Positions 19,374 to 33,700 are shown, counted from the stretch's first letter. The stretch: DNA of 64,000 nucleotides from Aulostomus chinensis (GCA_037954235.1 JBBMOA010000021.1:7694501-7758500), one strand, 5' to 3'. Notes: generated by a model from the letters alone, not told the origin. Numbers and translations are program-made.

Positions 19374-22300
19374 AGTGTGTGTGTGATTGTGTGAGAGAGA
19401 GAGAAAGAGAGAGGGCACAGTGTGAGTTTAAGTTGATCTATTTTTTTCACATTTTAAAAATATGTTTCTTTTATCATGCATTGGAATTTTAGTTCATTTC
19501 GGGACAGATCCATTTACCAAAACATAAAGTAGCAGTGTTTTTTTTCATTGGGTTTGGTTCAGGTCGCCTTAGCGGAGGTGTGCACTCTCATTTGTCTTAA
19601 GTGTATCATTTCTTCAGAGAAATAAGTGATTCTTTAGCTTAAGATTCACAGACAATAAAAGTTTTGGGCTGGAAAGCCAAAATGATATGCTTATCTGAGG
19701 GGAAGTCAGCTGAGATGCTGTTGTACCTATTTTGTGCCATCTTGTGTAATCTGTCCCTTTTATGATTAAGGGTATTGCTACTTTGAAGGTCACTGGACTA
19801 TCACACTATCCTACTGAACATCGGACCACCTTTACCTGAGGTAAACTCTCCTCCAGCCCTCACTGGCTATAGCTTAATGTTTAACATCGTGGTCTCATAT
19901 CAAGTGCTGTGGACAAAGAGCATTACTGTGAGAAAAAAAAAGTTTGTTTAAGTTAAAAGTTGAACCCTCCTTGTTTACTGTTCTGAACCAATTCCCACTT
20001 GACCCAGTTTTTGATAGAAAAGCCGATGACGTCGGACAAACTGTGACATACTGTACTCTGTACACGTTTGAGAGGGACATAACTGAGCCATGTTTTTTTT
20101 TTTTTTTTTTTAATATTTCCATTGTTAAAGCACCTCATCACCACCTGAACACCATTTAAAGAAGGACAAACAAGCTGGACATTTATTAATTTATTACTAA
20201 TCATTCTTTGATAATACAATTTATTTTCATGAGGAAGTTCAGTGCACGCAGCATCTTGCTGTTTCCCAGTCTAAAGCAGTGTTTTTATTGTTTACACACA
20301 TAAATGGTGACATCATAGCATCATGTGACGATGGTGAAAGCCTGAAGACTTGAACAGTGTGTCCTGTGCATCTGTCCTAATATAGGCCTTGCTGGCCTGA
20401 GCTGGACTTGTCACAGATCAACTGCATTATAAGCTTGATCTTTAGTCTACAAAGGCTTTGCAGCAGAACTATTCTTTTCGTGTGAATCCAAATTTATGGT
20501 TTTATGTATAAAACAGGGACACATTTTTCCAATAGTATTTTGAGATGCACAATCATTTGCTTAAGTGCAGAAACACGCTGCATAATAGAGTTACTTCATG
20601 ATTCATGATTATCACGCATTCATCTGAACATATTGCATTTTATTTGCTTAATTATGAATGCATTCCACTATGGGTGAGAGGCACTTTTTTTACACCTTCT
20701 ATTGTAAGCAATTTTGTTATCTACGCTTGGATGTTGTGATTGTGGTTGTAAAGGGTGGCAGTTATTGCTGGGTCACTTTTGGTCAGAAGGTGGCAGCCTT
20801 ATCTCTAATAAATCAGACTCGTGATTGTGGTGGAGCACGTGTGACTTTATCAGTGACATGCATGAAGCACACACACATTATCTGTTAACTGTAGGATATG
20901 CTCATGTATGGAAATGGTTTTATCAAGCAGGATCTGATGCAGAAATATTAAAATCTGCTCTGACTTGACCCCTTGCTTGTAAAAGTGAAGTGTCTGCCTC
21001 CTATTGTCAAATTTGAGAACAGCAGTGTTGTGTCTTTGCATAAGAGCAACCAGCAGATGGCGCACACATAACAGTCAATCTTGACTTGTAACTGTTTCCC
21101 ACCCTTTCTGCATTTATTTTTACAGTGTTTATGTAAACAACTTATTGACTGCTACACCCATTTAAGACAGCTGCAAGATTACACCACTTTATTTAAGGGT
21201 CCCATTAGAAAACCAAGTCACGTGACCTACTTCCTCTTCTTTTTTTTCCCACATTAGATGACTGTTGCTATGGCACCCGAGCACATAGCATGTCTCTTTT
21301 ACCTTTGATTTGACATTTATAAATAAGATTTATTATTTTGCTTTGCATTTGAATGTCATTTTATTTGAATGGGAGCCAGCTGGGACCTCACTGCAGATTC
21401 TTATAAAGAAACGTAATCTAATTGAATGTTAAAATGCATTGTAAATAAAAGTCACGAAAGGACAACCGTTGTCCAAAAGTTGTTTTCTGCCACTGCTGAT
21501 TTTAACAATCCCTGTAGGGCAAACCGACAAAAGATGTATTTATGGATAAGAAATTGTCCAGTGGCTAAAGGGGTCACAGAAAAGTGTCTCTTTTCAAATA
21601 AAAGCTGGCTCCAGAGTATTTATTACCTGTGAATGACGTCTCTTACACCTTGGCTTGTTGTTTGAGTTAAATTTTGCCTGTCAACTTCACAATCCAAGCT
21701 TATATTCAGTTGCATGTTTTTGTTTTAGGGAATTAGGAAGTGTCCTTTTTTGTTCTTGAAGTTACGTGGCCTCATAATTGCGCTGTTGTGCTGCAGAGGC
21801 AGGCGAATTGTTTTCTACTTAGTCTGTCATTATCATCCCTTTATTGATAATTGTTCCTCGTAGATCTATTAGTTTGAGGTTTACGGGGCACTTTTAATCA
21901 TGAAACAAGCAAAATGCTAATGGGTGCCGGCTACCCAGTAATTACAGACAATTACTACAAAAGTTCTCTTGTCATGTAATTGCACATAATGAAATCATGA
22001 GATAGTGGATGATAATTTCAGTGAATATACATATCAAAAACCCTACTTTGACTGTCAAGTGGGCACGCTTGACGTCACCACATTGAGTAGGAAAATATCC
22101 CTCTTACCATAAATGGATATTTTGAATCACTGGTGAAAAATTATAGGTATGTTACACTTTTTTTCATTAAATATAACCTTAATTTTCATGCGACAAAAAA
22201 AAGTTTCACGTTTGGTAGTAATGGGGGAGCGTTTCATCTGAAACCACATTTACAAGTCAGTTCAGCAACACAGTGACACACTGCAGTGAGTTTCTGAAAG

Positions 22301-23930
22301 GGGCACAGCTTTCATCAAGTACTTGTGAGTCAATCCTAGGAGAATCTCTTTCAGGTTGTAAAGCCCTGAAGTCAAAAAGAGACTGAGTTGTGCAACATTT
22401 CACATCCATTTCAGGCATCTGGATGTACAAGTGGGGCGGTATATGCATGTGCACTGTCTGTCATTAGTCACCGAGTAAACAGACAGAAAAATGAGCACAA
22501 AAATATCATCAGTGCCTCGTATAGAAACATCAAAATCCTTGAGATGAAAGTTTGAATAATGCTGCTTTAACAGATTTGAAACTAAGAATGATGATTATTC
22601 CCTTTAATCAATTTCAAGTGATTCGAAGTTAAAAGTCTTAAAAAAACAAAAACAAAACAGCATTGGAAAACAGAAAAATTAAATCTGTCTGGAATTGGCA
22701 CGTGCCGTTTAATTAAAAAAGAAGCCTTTTTTCTGTCAGACTTTTGACGATAATACTTAGGTGTGATGCATTTCTTTTTCGCATTTCAACTAAGTTGCCT
22801 CGCAGCAAGCCTGGTGCTGTTAGAGTGGAGTATCATGCAGTGCCGAGCAGGTCAGCTCTAGCAGGATGTAAACACATATCCTGTGTGAACGTATGCTTGT
22901 ATTTCATAGCTCTGTTTTTCAGAGAATATGTGATTTATATTGAAATGAGACAAGGTTTTGTACTCAGCACAGGAAATCTGTTCAGTGTTGACGTGCAGAT
23001 GGTTATCTTGGCGTCTACTTTAACGTTTGCATGTAGATCGTCAAAAATACTCATGAAAAATTCATTTTTGACTTGATGAAATCTTTCCTACTTGTAACAT
23101 TCGACAGATTTTTGCTGAACTGATCACGCGAACCAACAGTTTTAGTGGCTGTGCAGGTGGAACTAATAACATTAACAAAATCTCTGTTCCATTTAGGTGG
23201 TTCATTAAGCCATGACTAGTGAGGCAGCGTACAATAGCAGCCCTGTACAAAGCCATTAGTTACGCTATCACGGGTGCTTTTTTCTGCGATGACTGACATG
23301 AGATAGGTATGTTAAGGAGAACCTAAATGTGCAGTTACAATATCCAAATGACCTTAGTTTAGACAGGCATCATCCACGCACACAGGTGCTTCCATGGATG
23401 CTGCCTTATTAGGTCATTTACACCGTTAGTTTTGGTTCATTGGTTGACAGCACGAGTAGCAAAGTGCGTCAACCAGCATGAATAGAACCAAGGGCCTGGC
23501 CAGTCTCATTGGATCAGAGCCATAGCTGATATTATGAATGATACCTGTGTTTACCTTTTCATGATGTGTCACATTGGCTCAAAAAGTGAATGCATTAAGG
23601 AAGCCAATTAGAACCCAAAGCTTTGAATCTTCTAAGGGACTGAATTCCTACTCAAACCTTAACACTGCAATTTTAACACTGCGGAATTTAGTGCTTGTGA
23701 ATATGTTGCTTTCTGAATGTTATAGGTTTTATGCAAAATTCCATGTTGTGCAGTTTCAAAAACCCTTTGGTTGCCACACTTTGTAAAGCACATAAAGCTG
23801 CTAAAGTTACCAAAATTCAATACATTTGATTATATGATGAAAAAAACATTAAGGAATGTGACTTTTGGAAAGCCAGGCTGGGTCTGTCCTTCAGTCTTAC
23901 CTGCATGATCACAGTCTCTGACTCTAGCTG
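18400..23930. other. Intergenic DNA, no gene recognised
   Basis: AT-rich sequence with a GT microsatellite, poly-T/A runs and an X-box-like GTTGCTATGGCACC at 21264-21277. Open frames up to about 112 codons show no domain features and overlap low-complexity runs. Confidence 0.6.
19329..19385. repeat. (GT)n microsatellite with GC/GA interruptions
   Basis: A mostly GT tract with GTGC units at its start, followed by a GA-rich run to about 19413. Confidence 0.95.
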
Positions 23931-24640
23931 ACTTTCGGTCCAACACACACTAATTGGTCTGTGGGGTCCCACAGGGCTTCATCCTGGGTCCTCTTGTCTT
24001 TGATTTATATATGCTTGTCCATAGATAAATTATCAGCAAGTATATGGTGATGATGATGATATGCAGCTTCTTACTTCATTATTCTCTGATGACCTCCCAC
24101 TTACAAACTCCTCTTTCGAAGTTAGATGGGAAACTTTGAAACAGCTGAAGCTGAGGAAAACAGAGATTGTGGCTGTGGGTGCAAAAGACTGATCATCGTG
24201 AGTACCTAGAATAGAAGGTTACAAAAATTGGGATTTGATTAAAAACACAGGAGTAGCCAGGAATGAACGACTCTGTTCCTAGAGTTTCACCAGCGGTTCC
24301 CTCCTATCAACTCAGAAACCTATCCAAAATCAGAGGCTTCATCTCCTGTTCTGACTCAGAGAAACTCATGCACGGGTTTGTGATGAGCTGGCTGGACAAC
24401 AGCGATACTCCTTTACTATTCAGAACTCAGACACTTGAATTCTAACCAGCACAAAAAAACAAATAACCAAACAAACAAACAAAACAGACCACATAACTCC
24501 TGTCCTCTGAAACCTTTCACTAGCGCTGCTTTCAGAATACAATTCAGAATCCTCCTCTTGTTACAGAAAGCACAAGCTGGTCCGGCTCCACAGGACTTTT
24601 CAGGGATGCTGTCAATTTGCAATGCCTGCAGATCTCCCCC
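23930..24640 (+). pseudogene. LINE reverse-transcriptase relic (L2/Maui-like)
   Basis: From 23963 the plus strand encodes GVPQGFILGPLVFDLYML, the reverse-transcriptase fingers/palm block. At 24043 YGDDDDMQL is a degraded YADDTQL catalytic block in a different frame. At 24311-24421 LRNLSKIRGFISCSDSEKL and GFVMSWLDN match the block after the active site, and AAFRIQFRILLL follows near 24525. Blocks are in the correct order but frame-shifted, so the element is inactive. Confidence 0.8.
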
Positions 24641-26451
24641 ATGTGCCTAGAGCTATTTCTAAGTCTGGTGAGATGGCATTCGGCATCTATGTACCATCCT
24701 AAAGCATGAACAGTTTCACTGCTGATCTTGGACTTTCTCCAAAAAGGCTTCTCTTTAAAATCGAACAAAAAACTATCCTTTTTTATTGAGCGTCTCCTTC
24801 GATGAGCAACACGACCAGCGTTTGTGTTCAGTGTTTATTTTATTTATATACTGACAATGACGGGAAATTCCGATGTGAATAATTGACCTACCTAAGCAAT
24901 CAATATCTACATGAAGTAAAATTAACCAACTGCTTTCAACTTTGAGCGAAAAATTCACTTTTGATTTATCTTTTTTTGGAGGGAGAGACGAGCAGCTATA
25001 GCTAGTTGCATTCCAAGTCCAGCTGATTTCCATGAGGTATTGAATCGTACATAACCAGAGACAAGCATATTTGCCAAGTCGACATTTACTTACAAAATGG
25101 GTTAATTGGTGTTTTTTTTTAAAGAATGGAGAACAATGAAAGCAGGGATATGCTATACAGTTTGATACTGTTCTAAGAATAGTGTGAATTTTGCCATTGC
25201 TCTGATTTGCCAAATGTTAGTCTCCCCTTAGAGCTCTTTGAAAAAATTTGTTTTCAACTGAGAAATTGACTTTTTGTTGGCAGATTCAAAGGTCTGGGTC
25301 CAAAAGCAATAGAGCTGAAACCAGAAAAGGCAAAAAAAAAAGAAAAGAATAATTTTCAGATGTGTCAATATTCCCTCATACAAAAGCAATGAGCTTCATA
25401 GATTTAGCTTTCGTGCGTGGGAATCCCACACAGCAAAACCAGGTGAAGATGTCAGAGTTCCCCCGAGAGGTCATTTTCCATTCTGCTGTTTGCTCTTGCG
25501 TAATTGTGTGTTCAAGATGTAAGACTTCACACTCCTTGTTTGACACATTTCATCACATCACCTCAACAAATAAAGAGTTCTCACTCCCATATGTTGCCCT
25601 TGGCACCTCACAACATCGCCCTAAGTAATGACAAAAAAGAAATGAGATGTGATCACTCAGTTCTGATGTGTGCATGGAGTGTTTGTGTTAAGGTCCCTTC
25701 AGGATGGGGGGGGGGGGTATTAGTCCTGTTTCACTTGGTGAAAAACCACGTACACACGCACTGGCAGGTGCAGAAATGTACTTTTTCTACTTTTGATCTC
25801 TCCATAGAGTGCCTTTCTATGATTATCTCAAGCTCAGTGCCTTTGATTCATTGTGGAATCTCTCTATTTTAGTCCATCTATTCGTTGGCTTTTCTTTTTA
25901 CAATCACTGTGTTGGAGAGCAAACAGGCACAGCATGCCAGTGTTAAAAAAAACCAACCACCTACTCTCACTTCATACAAAGAAATCTATCGCAGGAAATT
26001 TAATCCATGTTGGAGCATGTGATCGGTGCTGCGTTTTAGTAGGTAGATGTTCGGTCATTGAACTTTCCAAAAATAGCTTTTTTTGGAGGGGGGGGGGGAT
26101 AACCCCATTTTATGCGACATGAAACAACAATGGCTTCATTTACAAGGGACTGAGGCACTCAGCAATGCAGGATGTGCTACCCTAACTGCACCACATATAT
26201 GTAGAATAAATTCAACAGCTGTTAAAATATATTCTTTGGCAAACCATCATTGAGACTTTTAAGATTTTCCAACTGAACCATTTAAGAACTTGTGAGTAAA
26301 AGTAGATTCATTGTTAAAATCAGAAAACAGGAATGGCTTTGCAGTGAACTGAGTAGTAAAATTTCAAATTGTGTCCTTTTTAGTGGCAAAGAAACATTTG
26401 GATGGTTGATGTTTGGGGAACAAGCATCGGAATAAAGCCAAAAATGTGGAG

Positions 26452-26581
26452 GAGGGCCCTGCCACGGACTGGCGACCCGTCCAGGGTGAACCCTGCCTCT
26501 CGCCGAACGTCCACTGGGATAGGCTGCAGCCCCAATGTTACCCCTAACGGAAAAGTAGGATAGAAAATGGATGGATGGGTG
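26452..26581 (+). mobile_element. SINE-like element, 3' tail fragment
   Basis: It shares ACTGGCGACC-CGTCCAGGGTGAACCC, GGGATAGGCTGCAGCCCC and the terminal GAAAATGGATGGATGG with the fuller copy at 55882-56313. The tRNA-like head is missing. Confidence 0.8.
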
Positions 26582-26705
26582 GTTGTGGAGGAGGCACAGG
26601 TCTTTGCTTTTCAGTGTGTGTGTGTGTGTTTTGTGAAGAAAACAGAGAGCTGTAGCATTACACTTGGATGTAAATAACAATCATTTTAGGAACTGCATGT
26701 CATGC

Positions 26706-26721
26706 GGGGGGGGGGGGGGGG
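26706..26721. repeat. Poly-G run (16 nt)
   Basis: Homopolymer in intergenic DNA. Confidence 0.95.
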
Positions 26722-29700
26722 TGGCTGGAGCCTATCCCTCCTCTGTGCTGCCCCTGATTAAGACCAGCATCCTCAATAGCTCTCACTGACCGTGTCAACG
26801 ACTCAGTTTATAAGTGAAACAAAGTGTACAAAGAACATAGCAAACACCAGTTAGTTATTTCACCACAGTTTTATGGGCATTGTTAGCTTCTGTTTGGTGC
26901 ATGTTTCCCCCTCACCCTCATCTCTTTCCTTCTGCTCATCCTCCTCAATGTACCACCATCATTATCTATGTGTGCTGAATAAGGTTTGACAGATTTTGGC
27001 AGTTCTGAGGCAGGACTAAATCGCTGTGGTTACATGAGTGATCATGTTAGCATGCAGCTTGACAGCCGCAAAAACTAAAAAAACGTCTGACATGTGAAAT
27101 AGCTGTAATGGGCGTTATAACAGAGGTTATATTGAACACTTTCTGTCCAGTTCTTGCAACTCTGAAGAGTCTGGGTTCTTCAGCTTAGCCATTTATAAGC
27201 TGGGGAAGGGCTGAAGATATGTTTGCCTCATCTATCTGTCAAAATAATGAAATCATTGGCCCTCAAGAAGCCTACATATGTCTAACAAGCGTTTATAGGA
27301 CAGTGGTTCAGAGTGGATAAGACTGGAAAACTGTGTCTATACCTGATTAAATGATAGACAACACAGGGAAACAAACTGCTGCACTACATGGGTGACCTAT
27401 ATATAAACCAATAGAGACCGAAGATTATCTATCCAGCAGCGTAGTTCTATCCAGTTAACTTAGTGACTTCGCTGTGCCCACGCCATAGAATGTAGAACCA
27501 GAACAGTTAGTAGTTTTTACTTAAGAAGACTTCCATTCTACCAGGTGATGCATCTGAGAGATGTAAAATTATGTTCTGCTTGTGTTAGTTTTTGTCTCTA
27601 TTAGCCTCCAGCAACATGCTTGCTTTTTCTTGATCCATCAAGAAGTTATGTGGAGACTCTGTGAATTCAAGATATTGAGGCTGAGTATTTGCTAAGCGAA
27701 GGATCATTTTTGAGCGTTAGCCAGCCATACACGGATGATTTCAAGTTCAGGCTTCGGTTGGTATATTTCCCTGGCACTGACATCAGATACTCAAATGTCA
27801 GGAAACATGATTCCAGGCCACATGCCAATGTCCATGGACCGCTGGTTCTTCGGTAAGTTGCAAAGATCAGTGGTGAATCCAGCTGTGTTTAATTTAAGCA
27901 GACAAACAGCCATGCTGCATGCTAAACACGTCAGTGCTCACCTCATTCTGAAACAAAGTGTAAAGCCAGCAATTTGTATACATTGTATCATCAATAAAAT
28001 TAAGCATTTGTGAGCCGATCATAGGTCAGAATACAAATAGCCAGCACCTGATGATAGATATGACTCTTACCTGTATTATTAGTGTTTACAGCCTCTAGTA
28101 AAGATCAATAAATGTCCTGCAGTTAATCACGTGAAACGACCTCATTAGAGTTGACATGGATATTGACTTTGCTCTGGAGCGAACCTCTTTGGATCTTCAG
28201 TCTCTCAATCGTAAATGTTCATAAAAGCAGGATAGATTTTTATTCAAATTTTGCACACACACACATACACACACACTTTTGTTCGTGTGCATAGACCTGC
28301 AAAAAATGGCATAATAAATGAGGGCGAGAGATCATCTTTGGTGCTTTCTGATCTGTGAGTTGTGAAATTAACGGTGAGTCTGTGAATTTTTAACCAGTCT
28401 GGGTCTTCAGAAATATCAGGTCTTTCAAATTACATCCTTTCATATATTCCTGTGTTCACGACAGACCACTTGCAACAGAACAAAAAAGCCTTTTCTGACA
28501 GGCCCATTGAAAGGCTGCCTGTGTGTGAACTGAGGTGGAAAGCACAAAATCGATCTTTTCTCTATTTATTTTTGATACTATATATGTAGAGCAAACAATT
28601 TCAACAGCATACAGGTTCTATGAATACTTTACTTTTTCCTTTGAACAGTTTCCAATATGAAATGGTAAAAAAAATGCCGGTTGCTAACAAGAGCACCGTG
28701 ATAGTATTTCAGATTGAGTCATCAAACATTCATTTTTATTCTTTTTTGTATGTATAATTGATAAAGGAAAGGGAAATTCTTCCTCCTCATGGTTTGTGCC
28801 TTTGACTTTGTGCAAAGGAAGTATATTCCAACTATTCAAAATAAATTTATTTCTGTGCTTTACAGAATCAAATCTTTCATCAATCCATGTAATCAATTTA
28901 TTTCATTTTCATTGTCAGCAAAGTCTCTATTTCACTCCTCATTCCAATTACTTGAGAAACTACTTTACAATTTAGCTATCCATGGGGGATGCAGAAACAT
29001 TTGGTACTTTAATTGAGGTGGAAAAAAACAATTTGCAATCCTCAAGTACAATATGGAGTCTGGTAGAAGTCAGAGAGAGAAATATTTTGTGGCTTTGCCA
29101 CACTGTGATTAATTAAAATACATTTTTGTCCTTTTTTGCCACTCTCTGTAATACAAGTATTTACAGATTATATTAGTTTAAAGACTGACTGTGAACCGTG
29201 TCAAAAGTGTAGCAAGCATATGAGGTTAAATATTTACTTGAAAATATATGGTTTCATAAATTAAAAAAAATGAAATTCCTCATCCACATATTGCCTTTAA
29301 AATACTCAAAAATACATGTATGAGTTCATAAAGACATTTTCAGAACTGCCTCATTTATTTGGGGCAGAAAAAAAAACAGCCACATATTAGCTTGAGGCTA
29401 ATGTTTATGCTAACAGTGCGAAGTTGCTTACAAACTCTCAAGTGCATTGCTCAATACATTTCACAAATACTTTGATATGAGCTAAAAACAAACCAATTAT
29501 AACTTGTGGACACTAATCCAAGGTGGCACCTAGCGCAACACAGAAGCTCATTCAGTTGAACGAACTTGCTTGTGCTCAGTCACGTTTGCACGCAAACAAA
29601 AAAGTCATTTTTTGTTTGTTTTTTTTCAAATCAAAATGTTTGTGGATTACTGAACACATTGCTGAAATAAGAAGACATGGGTTATTCTGAACAATGTCCA

Positions 29701-29886
29701 GCGAGATTGTTAATGGACATGGAGAACAATTTTGCTCTTGCTTGTAGCATTAGCTTCCAAGCTAAATTCATGTAATACTGAATCCATGCGACTCTCTCTG
29801 CATTCTGGAGTCACAAAGAAGTGATGCAGCTGAGGAACGATATCTTTGGGAGCTCAAGCCTTACATTTGTGAGTACATCAAACACA

Positions 29887-30070
29887 GTATCGCTTTGGGG
29901 CATCGAAGCTTTTCAAAATATTGTCAATTTATAAAGTTATTATTGGGAACAAGGCAAGGCAATTTTATTTGTATCGCTTTGGGGCATCAAAGCTTTTCAA
30001 AATATTGTCAATTTATAAAGTTATTATTGGGAGCAAGGCAAGGCAAGGCAAGGCAATTTTATTTGTATAG
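29887..30070. repeat. 84-bp direct tandem duplication
   Basis: The segment beginning GTATCGCTTTGGGGCATC at 29887 is repeated from 29971 with very few changes; the second copy has extra AGGCA units. The duplication includes the start of the adjoining AAGGCAAGGCAATTTTATTT repeat. Confidence 0.9.
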
Positions 30071-30290
30071 CCCGTTTTCACAAACAGTTTGTCTCAAAGG
30101 GCTTCACATGGCATCATAACAACATCCTCTGCCCTTAGACCCTCACATCGACTGAGGAAAAACTCCATAGAAAACCCTTTTAACAGGGAAAAATCTGAGA
30201 AACCTCAGGGTGAGCAACAGAGTAGGGATCCCTCACCCAGGACGGACAGACGTGCAGGAGATGTTGTTACAGACCAGAAAACAAGTCAGC
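30031..30290 (+). mobile_element. Teleost dispersed repeat (AAGGCAAGGCAA..TTTATTTGTATAG type)
   Basis: It opens with AAGGCAAGGCAAGGCAATTT and TATTTGTATAGCCC and continues to GGGATCCCTCACCCAGGACG. I recognise this opening as a common dispersed fish repeat but cannot name its family. No open frame of note. Confidence 0.55.
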
Positions 30291-31639
30291 AAAAAGCTCT
30301 ATTTCCACATTCAACAGACAAAGAAACATGACCAAGCGCTAACAATCCAATATTCACTTTCGTCATTGTTCTATTTTTGCCTGAAGCACATCTCGAAGGA
30401 AATATTTGTTTTAACCTTCCCCAGTATGTTCACCAGCTTGTTACAAACTGTGTCTGTTTTGTTTGATTCTGGGCAGTTTGTGTAAAGTGGTCTATTAGAA
30501 AACTTGTCTGCTGTGACTGGAAACAAAAAGCAGATGAAAACGGAGATACGGAGCCAGAGTAGTAAAGAAAAAACAAATCAATGAGATGTTAAGATGTCCA
30601 GCTGAGGTGAGAATGCCTGCAGAGACAAGAGGAAATTCTTCCTGCACCACAAATATTGAATACTACAGTGTTAGATATCATCAAACTATGACTATGTCCC
30701 AGGGCATATACTTCTGTTTGTATAATTAAACAGATTACATGTCTATGCAGTAGACTTCATGTGTGGTGCATAAATCTTGTCCAGGGCAGCACTGTCCCAA
30801 ACCCCCACACTATTTTACACTTCCCAAATGTGGCAACATTTTTTTTTCCACACACCTTTTTCTTTTATCTCTTTTCCAGCAGTGTTGCAAACAGACATTG
30901 GTCGACTATCGCTGAAATGTTGTAGTTAAGTTAAAATGTTACGCTGCAGCTAGAAGCACGTTTGCTAACTAGCGGATGCCAATGCTAGCTGGCACGTTAA
31001 CCGTACAAAGTCATTACAGACCCAACAAACATTACTGACGGTGGCTGTATGACAACGGTCATGGGTGCTCATAGCAAAAACATGTTTAACTTACATCTGG
31101 ACAACAAAGAGACATTTACCGTAGCTAAGTCGCTACTGTCCACTGCGGCCATTGAGGAAGATGAGAAGACTGTGAGCTAGCTTCTGCCACCTCATCAATA
31201 GGGCATTGGTTGAGGGTGGATAATGTCCATCGCTCCATACTTCATTCTTTGGTGGTTTTGAGGATGCCAGGAGTACAGTGCATTTTTGCATGAATTAATA
31301 CACTTTGTGCACTTGTGGACCCAACATGTTAAGTGTTCTGTGTAAAAGTATGTGATTTGGGACCCAACCTAGTCTTCTCTTGTCTTTATCAACTTATTCT
31401 TTGACATCGAATGTCCTGTGTTTTTTTTTTTTTTGTATTTCTTTTTTTGTTGTTGCATTTTTTTATTCGCAAAGACTCGTTGCAGAGCTTACAATGACAA
31501 AAAGGCCTTTTGAGGCTGAATAATATATTCAATTTGTTTTGACAATGTTCTCCTTCGCAGTCCTCATGGCTAACACAGTCGAATCATGTTCAAATGAAAG
31601 ACTGTAATAAATGAGATAGAGTACTGGATTTAAGTGGAA

Positions 31640-32330
31640 TTTATTGGCCAGAACATAGAGCTCTAGGATACTAATTAAGATTGCTGGCAACAGAGAAAGC
31701 AGCAATGTGGGAATCATTATCTGTGAGGAAGTGAGACAGAGCCAGCCCTTAATAGAATAGTGTCAGTGGCACCCCAATTCACCTTGTCCACAATGTCTCC
31801 GTCTGTCTGTGTATCTTCTCATCATATTTTTATAAAGAGCACTCAGCGGGGAATCAAATTTATGCTCAAATAAACAAAAGCTCTAAATCAATACTGATGA
31901 ATATTGATGGGAGTAACCATGACATGATTGTGACAGATAATGCTGCACATCCTGGAGACACAAACACATGGACCCACATCTCTAAAATTAAATTGTAAAT
32001 CTCAATTAAGCTACACAGCTGGGGTTTTCTTGTCCAGTGGCTCAAGGCGTTCTTTAAATTTTTGCGGGGAGTAGCTTGGGACTGGCAGCTGCATGAGAAA
32101 GCCTTTTAGACGAACTCAGGGGTACATAAAACAGGCAGGGAGCACGATAGGAAGATATATTCTTAATGTTCTCATGAGGATTGCTGCATTATAATGACCA
32201 CATATGAAGTAAAGACATCTGAGAATTCCTTTCAAACGTTCCACATGCTAACAAGCTGATTTAAAGAAGGGAAGAAATCCCTGGGGGAGGTTTCTTCAGT
32301 GAATATTTTCACCACTGTCAGTAGTAGTGG
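31640..32330. promoter_or_regulatory. Candidate conserved noncoding element
   Basis: About 700 bp of non-repetitive, balanced sequence with AT-rich transcription-factor-like words (CAATTAAG, TCAAATTTATGC, AATAAACAAAAG, TATAATGACC) and no reading frame. It was picked by texture only. Confidence 0.2.
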
Positions 32331-32819
32331 AAACTGCCATCAAATAGGCTTCCCAAATGAAAATTCACAGCAGGAAATTCTGCGGATGTGCAGAAGCTTT
32401 AAAGGTCATTAAGGTTGTGATGTTGCACAGAGCGTTCATTCATTTGTCATCATTTAAGTTGGCTCAGTATATGAGTTATGTGAAGTGCCTGGAACGGGAG
32501 TGGATTTGCTGCAGAAAATTTAACGTCCGCTAACATTCATGAGTACCAGAGGCTGATACTGAGCTGTAGTGATAAAGCACGCTGGTAGGTGCAGTATATC
32601 TCTCAATCCCATATTCTCTTAACTTAGTTTCAAAAAGTATCCATTGCTGCACACGATATGCAAGCAGAATGGTGATGAAGACGCGGCTTTGGAGAAGATC
32701 ATGTCCTCACTGTTGATTTTACATGAGAAGTACCAAGCTAATGGAAACTGAGCTAACATGACCAACCACACCAGAGACACATGGTTTCAACACCACCGTA
32801 TTTAGTTTTGCACTTTATT

Positions 32820-32839
32820 GGGGGGGGGGGGGGGGGGGG
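32820..32839. repeat. Poly-G run (20 nt)
   Basis: Homopolymer in intergenic DNA. Confidence 0.95.
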
Positions 32840-33444
32840 TATTATGATGGCCACAACAGCCTCTGTTAAAGTTATGTACTTGTTAGCAACAGTCTGATAC
32901 TTTACAGCTTTGAAATTAAAAAATTGTTAGCCAGTGACAGCCTGCTAGAAGCAATGCTAAAATGCTAACGTATTCCATTAGAGAAGGTTCTCACTCATCA
33001 GTAACTCTTACCTGCTGTGTTGTAATCAACTATGTCAGTTTATTATTCAGGTTTTTTGTGTTCTATTGGAGCCCATCGGTGACATTTCCAAGACCCTTAC
33101 TGCTACTAAGTTTACTGAAACTTTTACCAAGGCAGACATGTGATGGTTTGCTCTTAAATGACTGTAGCCTGAAGTAGTGGCATTTTACTTCACACTAGCA
33201 GCTATGCTTTTACTTCTCTCTTTTACTTACACCATTTTGATTAGCATTCTACCCACTGGGGACACAAACCTCAATTGAAAATACTCTTTCCAAACCACTC
33301 TTAAGTTTGTGCCCTTGAAAGTGGTTTAAAGTAATTAATTCCCACTCATTATAAGCAACAGCTCACCTTTCCTGAACTTGTTGTGAATGAGCAGTTGCCT
33401 CTCCATGCTTGTATCGTTTTAACCTGAGGCCTGACAAGGTGGTT

Positions 33445-33700
33445 TCTTGCGTGATCCTGCGATTTGGCAAAACTGGCTCCCTTGCATACCAAATGTAGCA
33501 TGGGCCAAAGAAGGATGGCAATAAATTCTGGCGCAGATCCCTTAAACATAGGGATGAAAAGCGTTTTATTCCCCTTTCCTGGGTGGTCTATTCTGTCAGT
33601 TACTCTGTTTTCACGGGATGAAGTACAAAACTACCAAGCTGATTTTCAGGAAACTTGCTGGAGGGGTATAGCATGGGCCAAGGAAGAGGCCATTAAAAAG
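33445..33700 (-). repeat. Two copies of the same dispersed repeat, reversed
   Basis: Reverse-complemented, 33455-33545 and 33636-33690 show CTTTGGCCCATGCTAC and CCTTGGCCCATGCTATAC, followed by CCCCTCCAGCAAG in the second copy. They match the 12.8-13.5 kb cluster. Confidence 0.55.

Larger units (their letters stand above)
24640..29880. other. Intergenic DNA, no gene recognised
   Basis: It contains a poly-G run (26706-26721), a SINE-like tail fragment (26452-26581) and AT-rich unique sequence. The 146-codon minus-strand frame at 24773-25213 has no recognisable domain. Confidence 0.6.

Noticed and set aside
24773..25213. 146-codon minus-strand open frame
   Set aside because: No recognisable domain, low-complexity cysteine/lysine-rich text, and no splice or promoter context; such lengths arise by chance in 64 kb.
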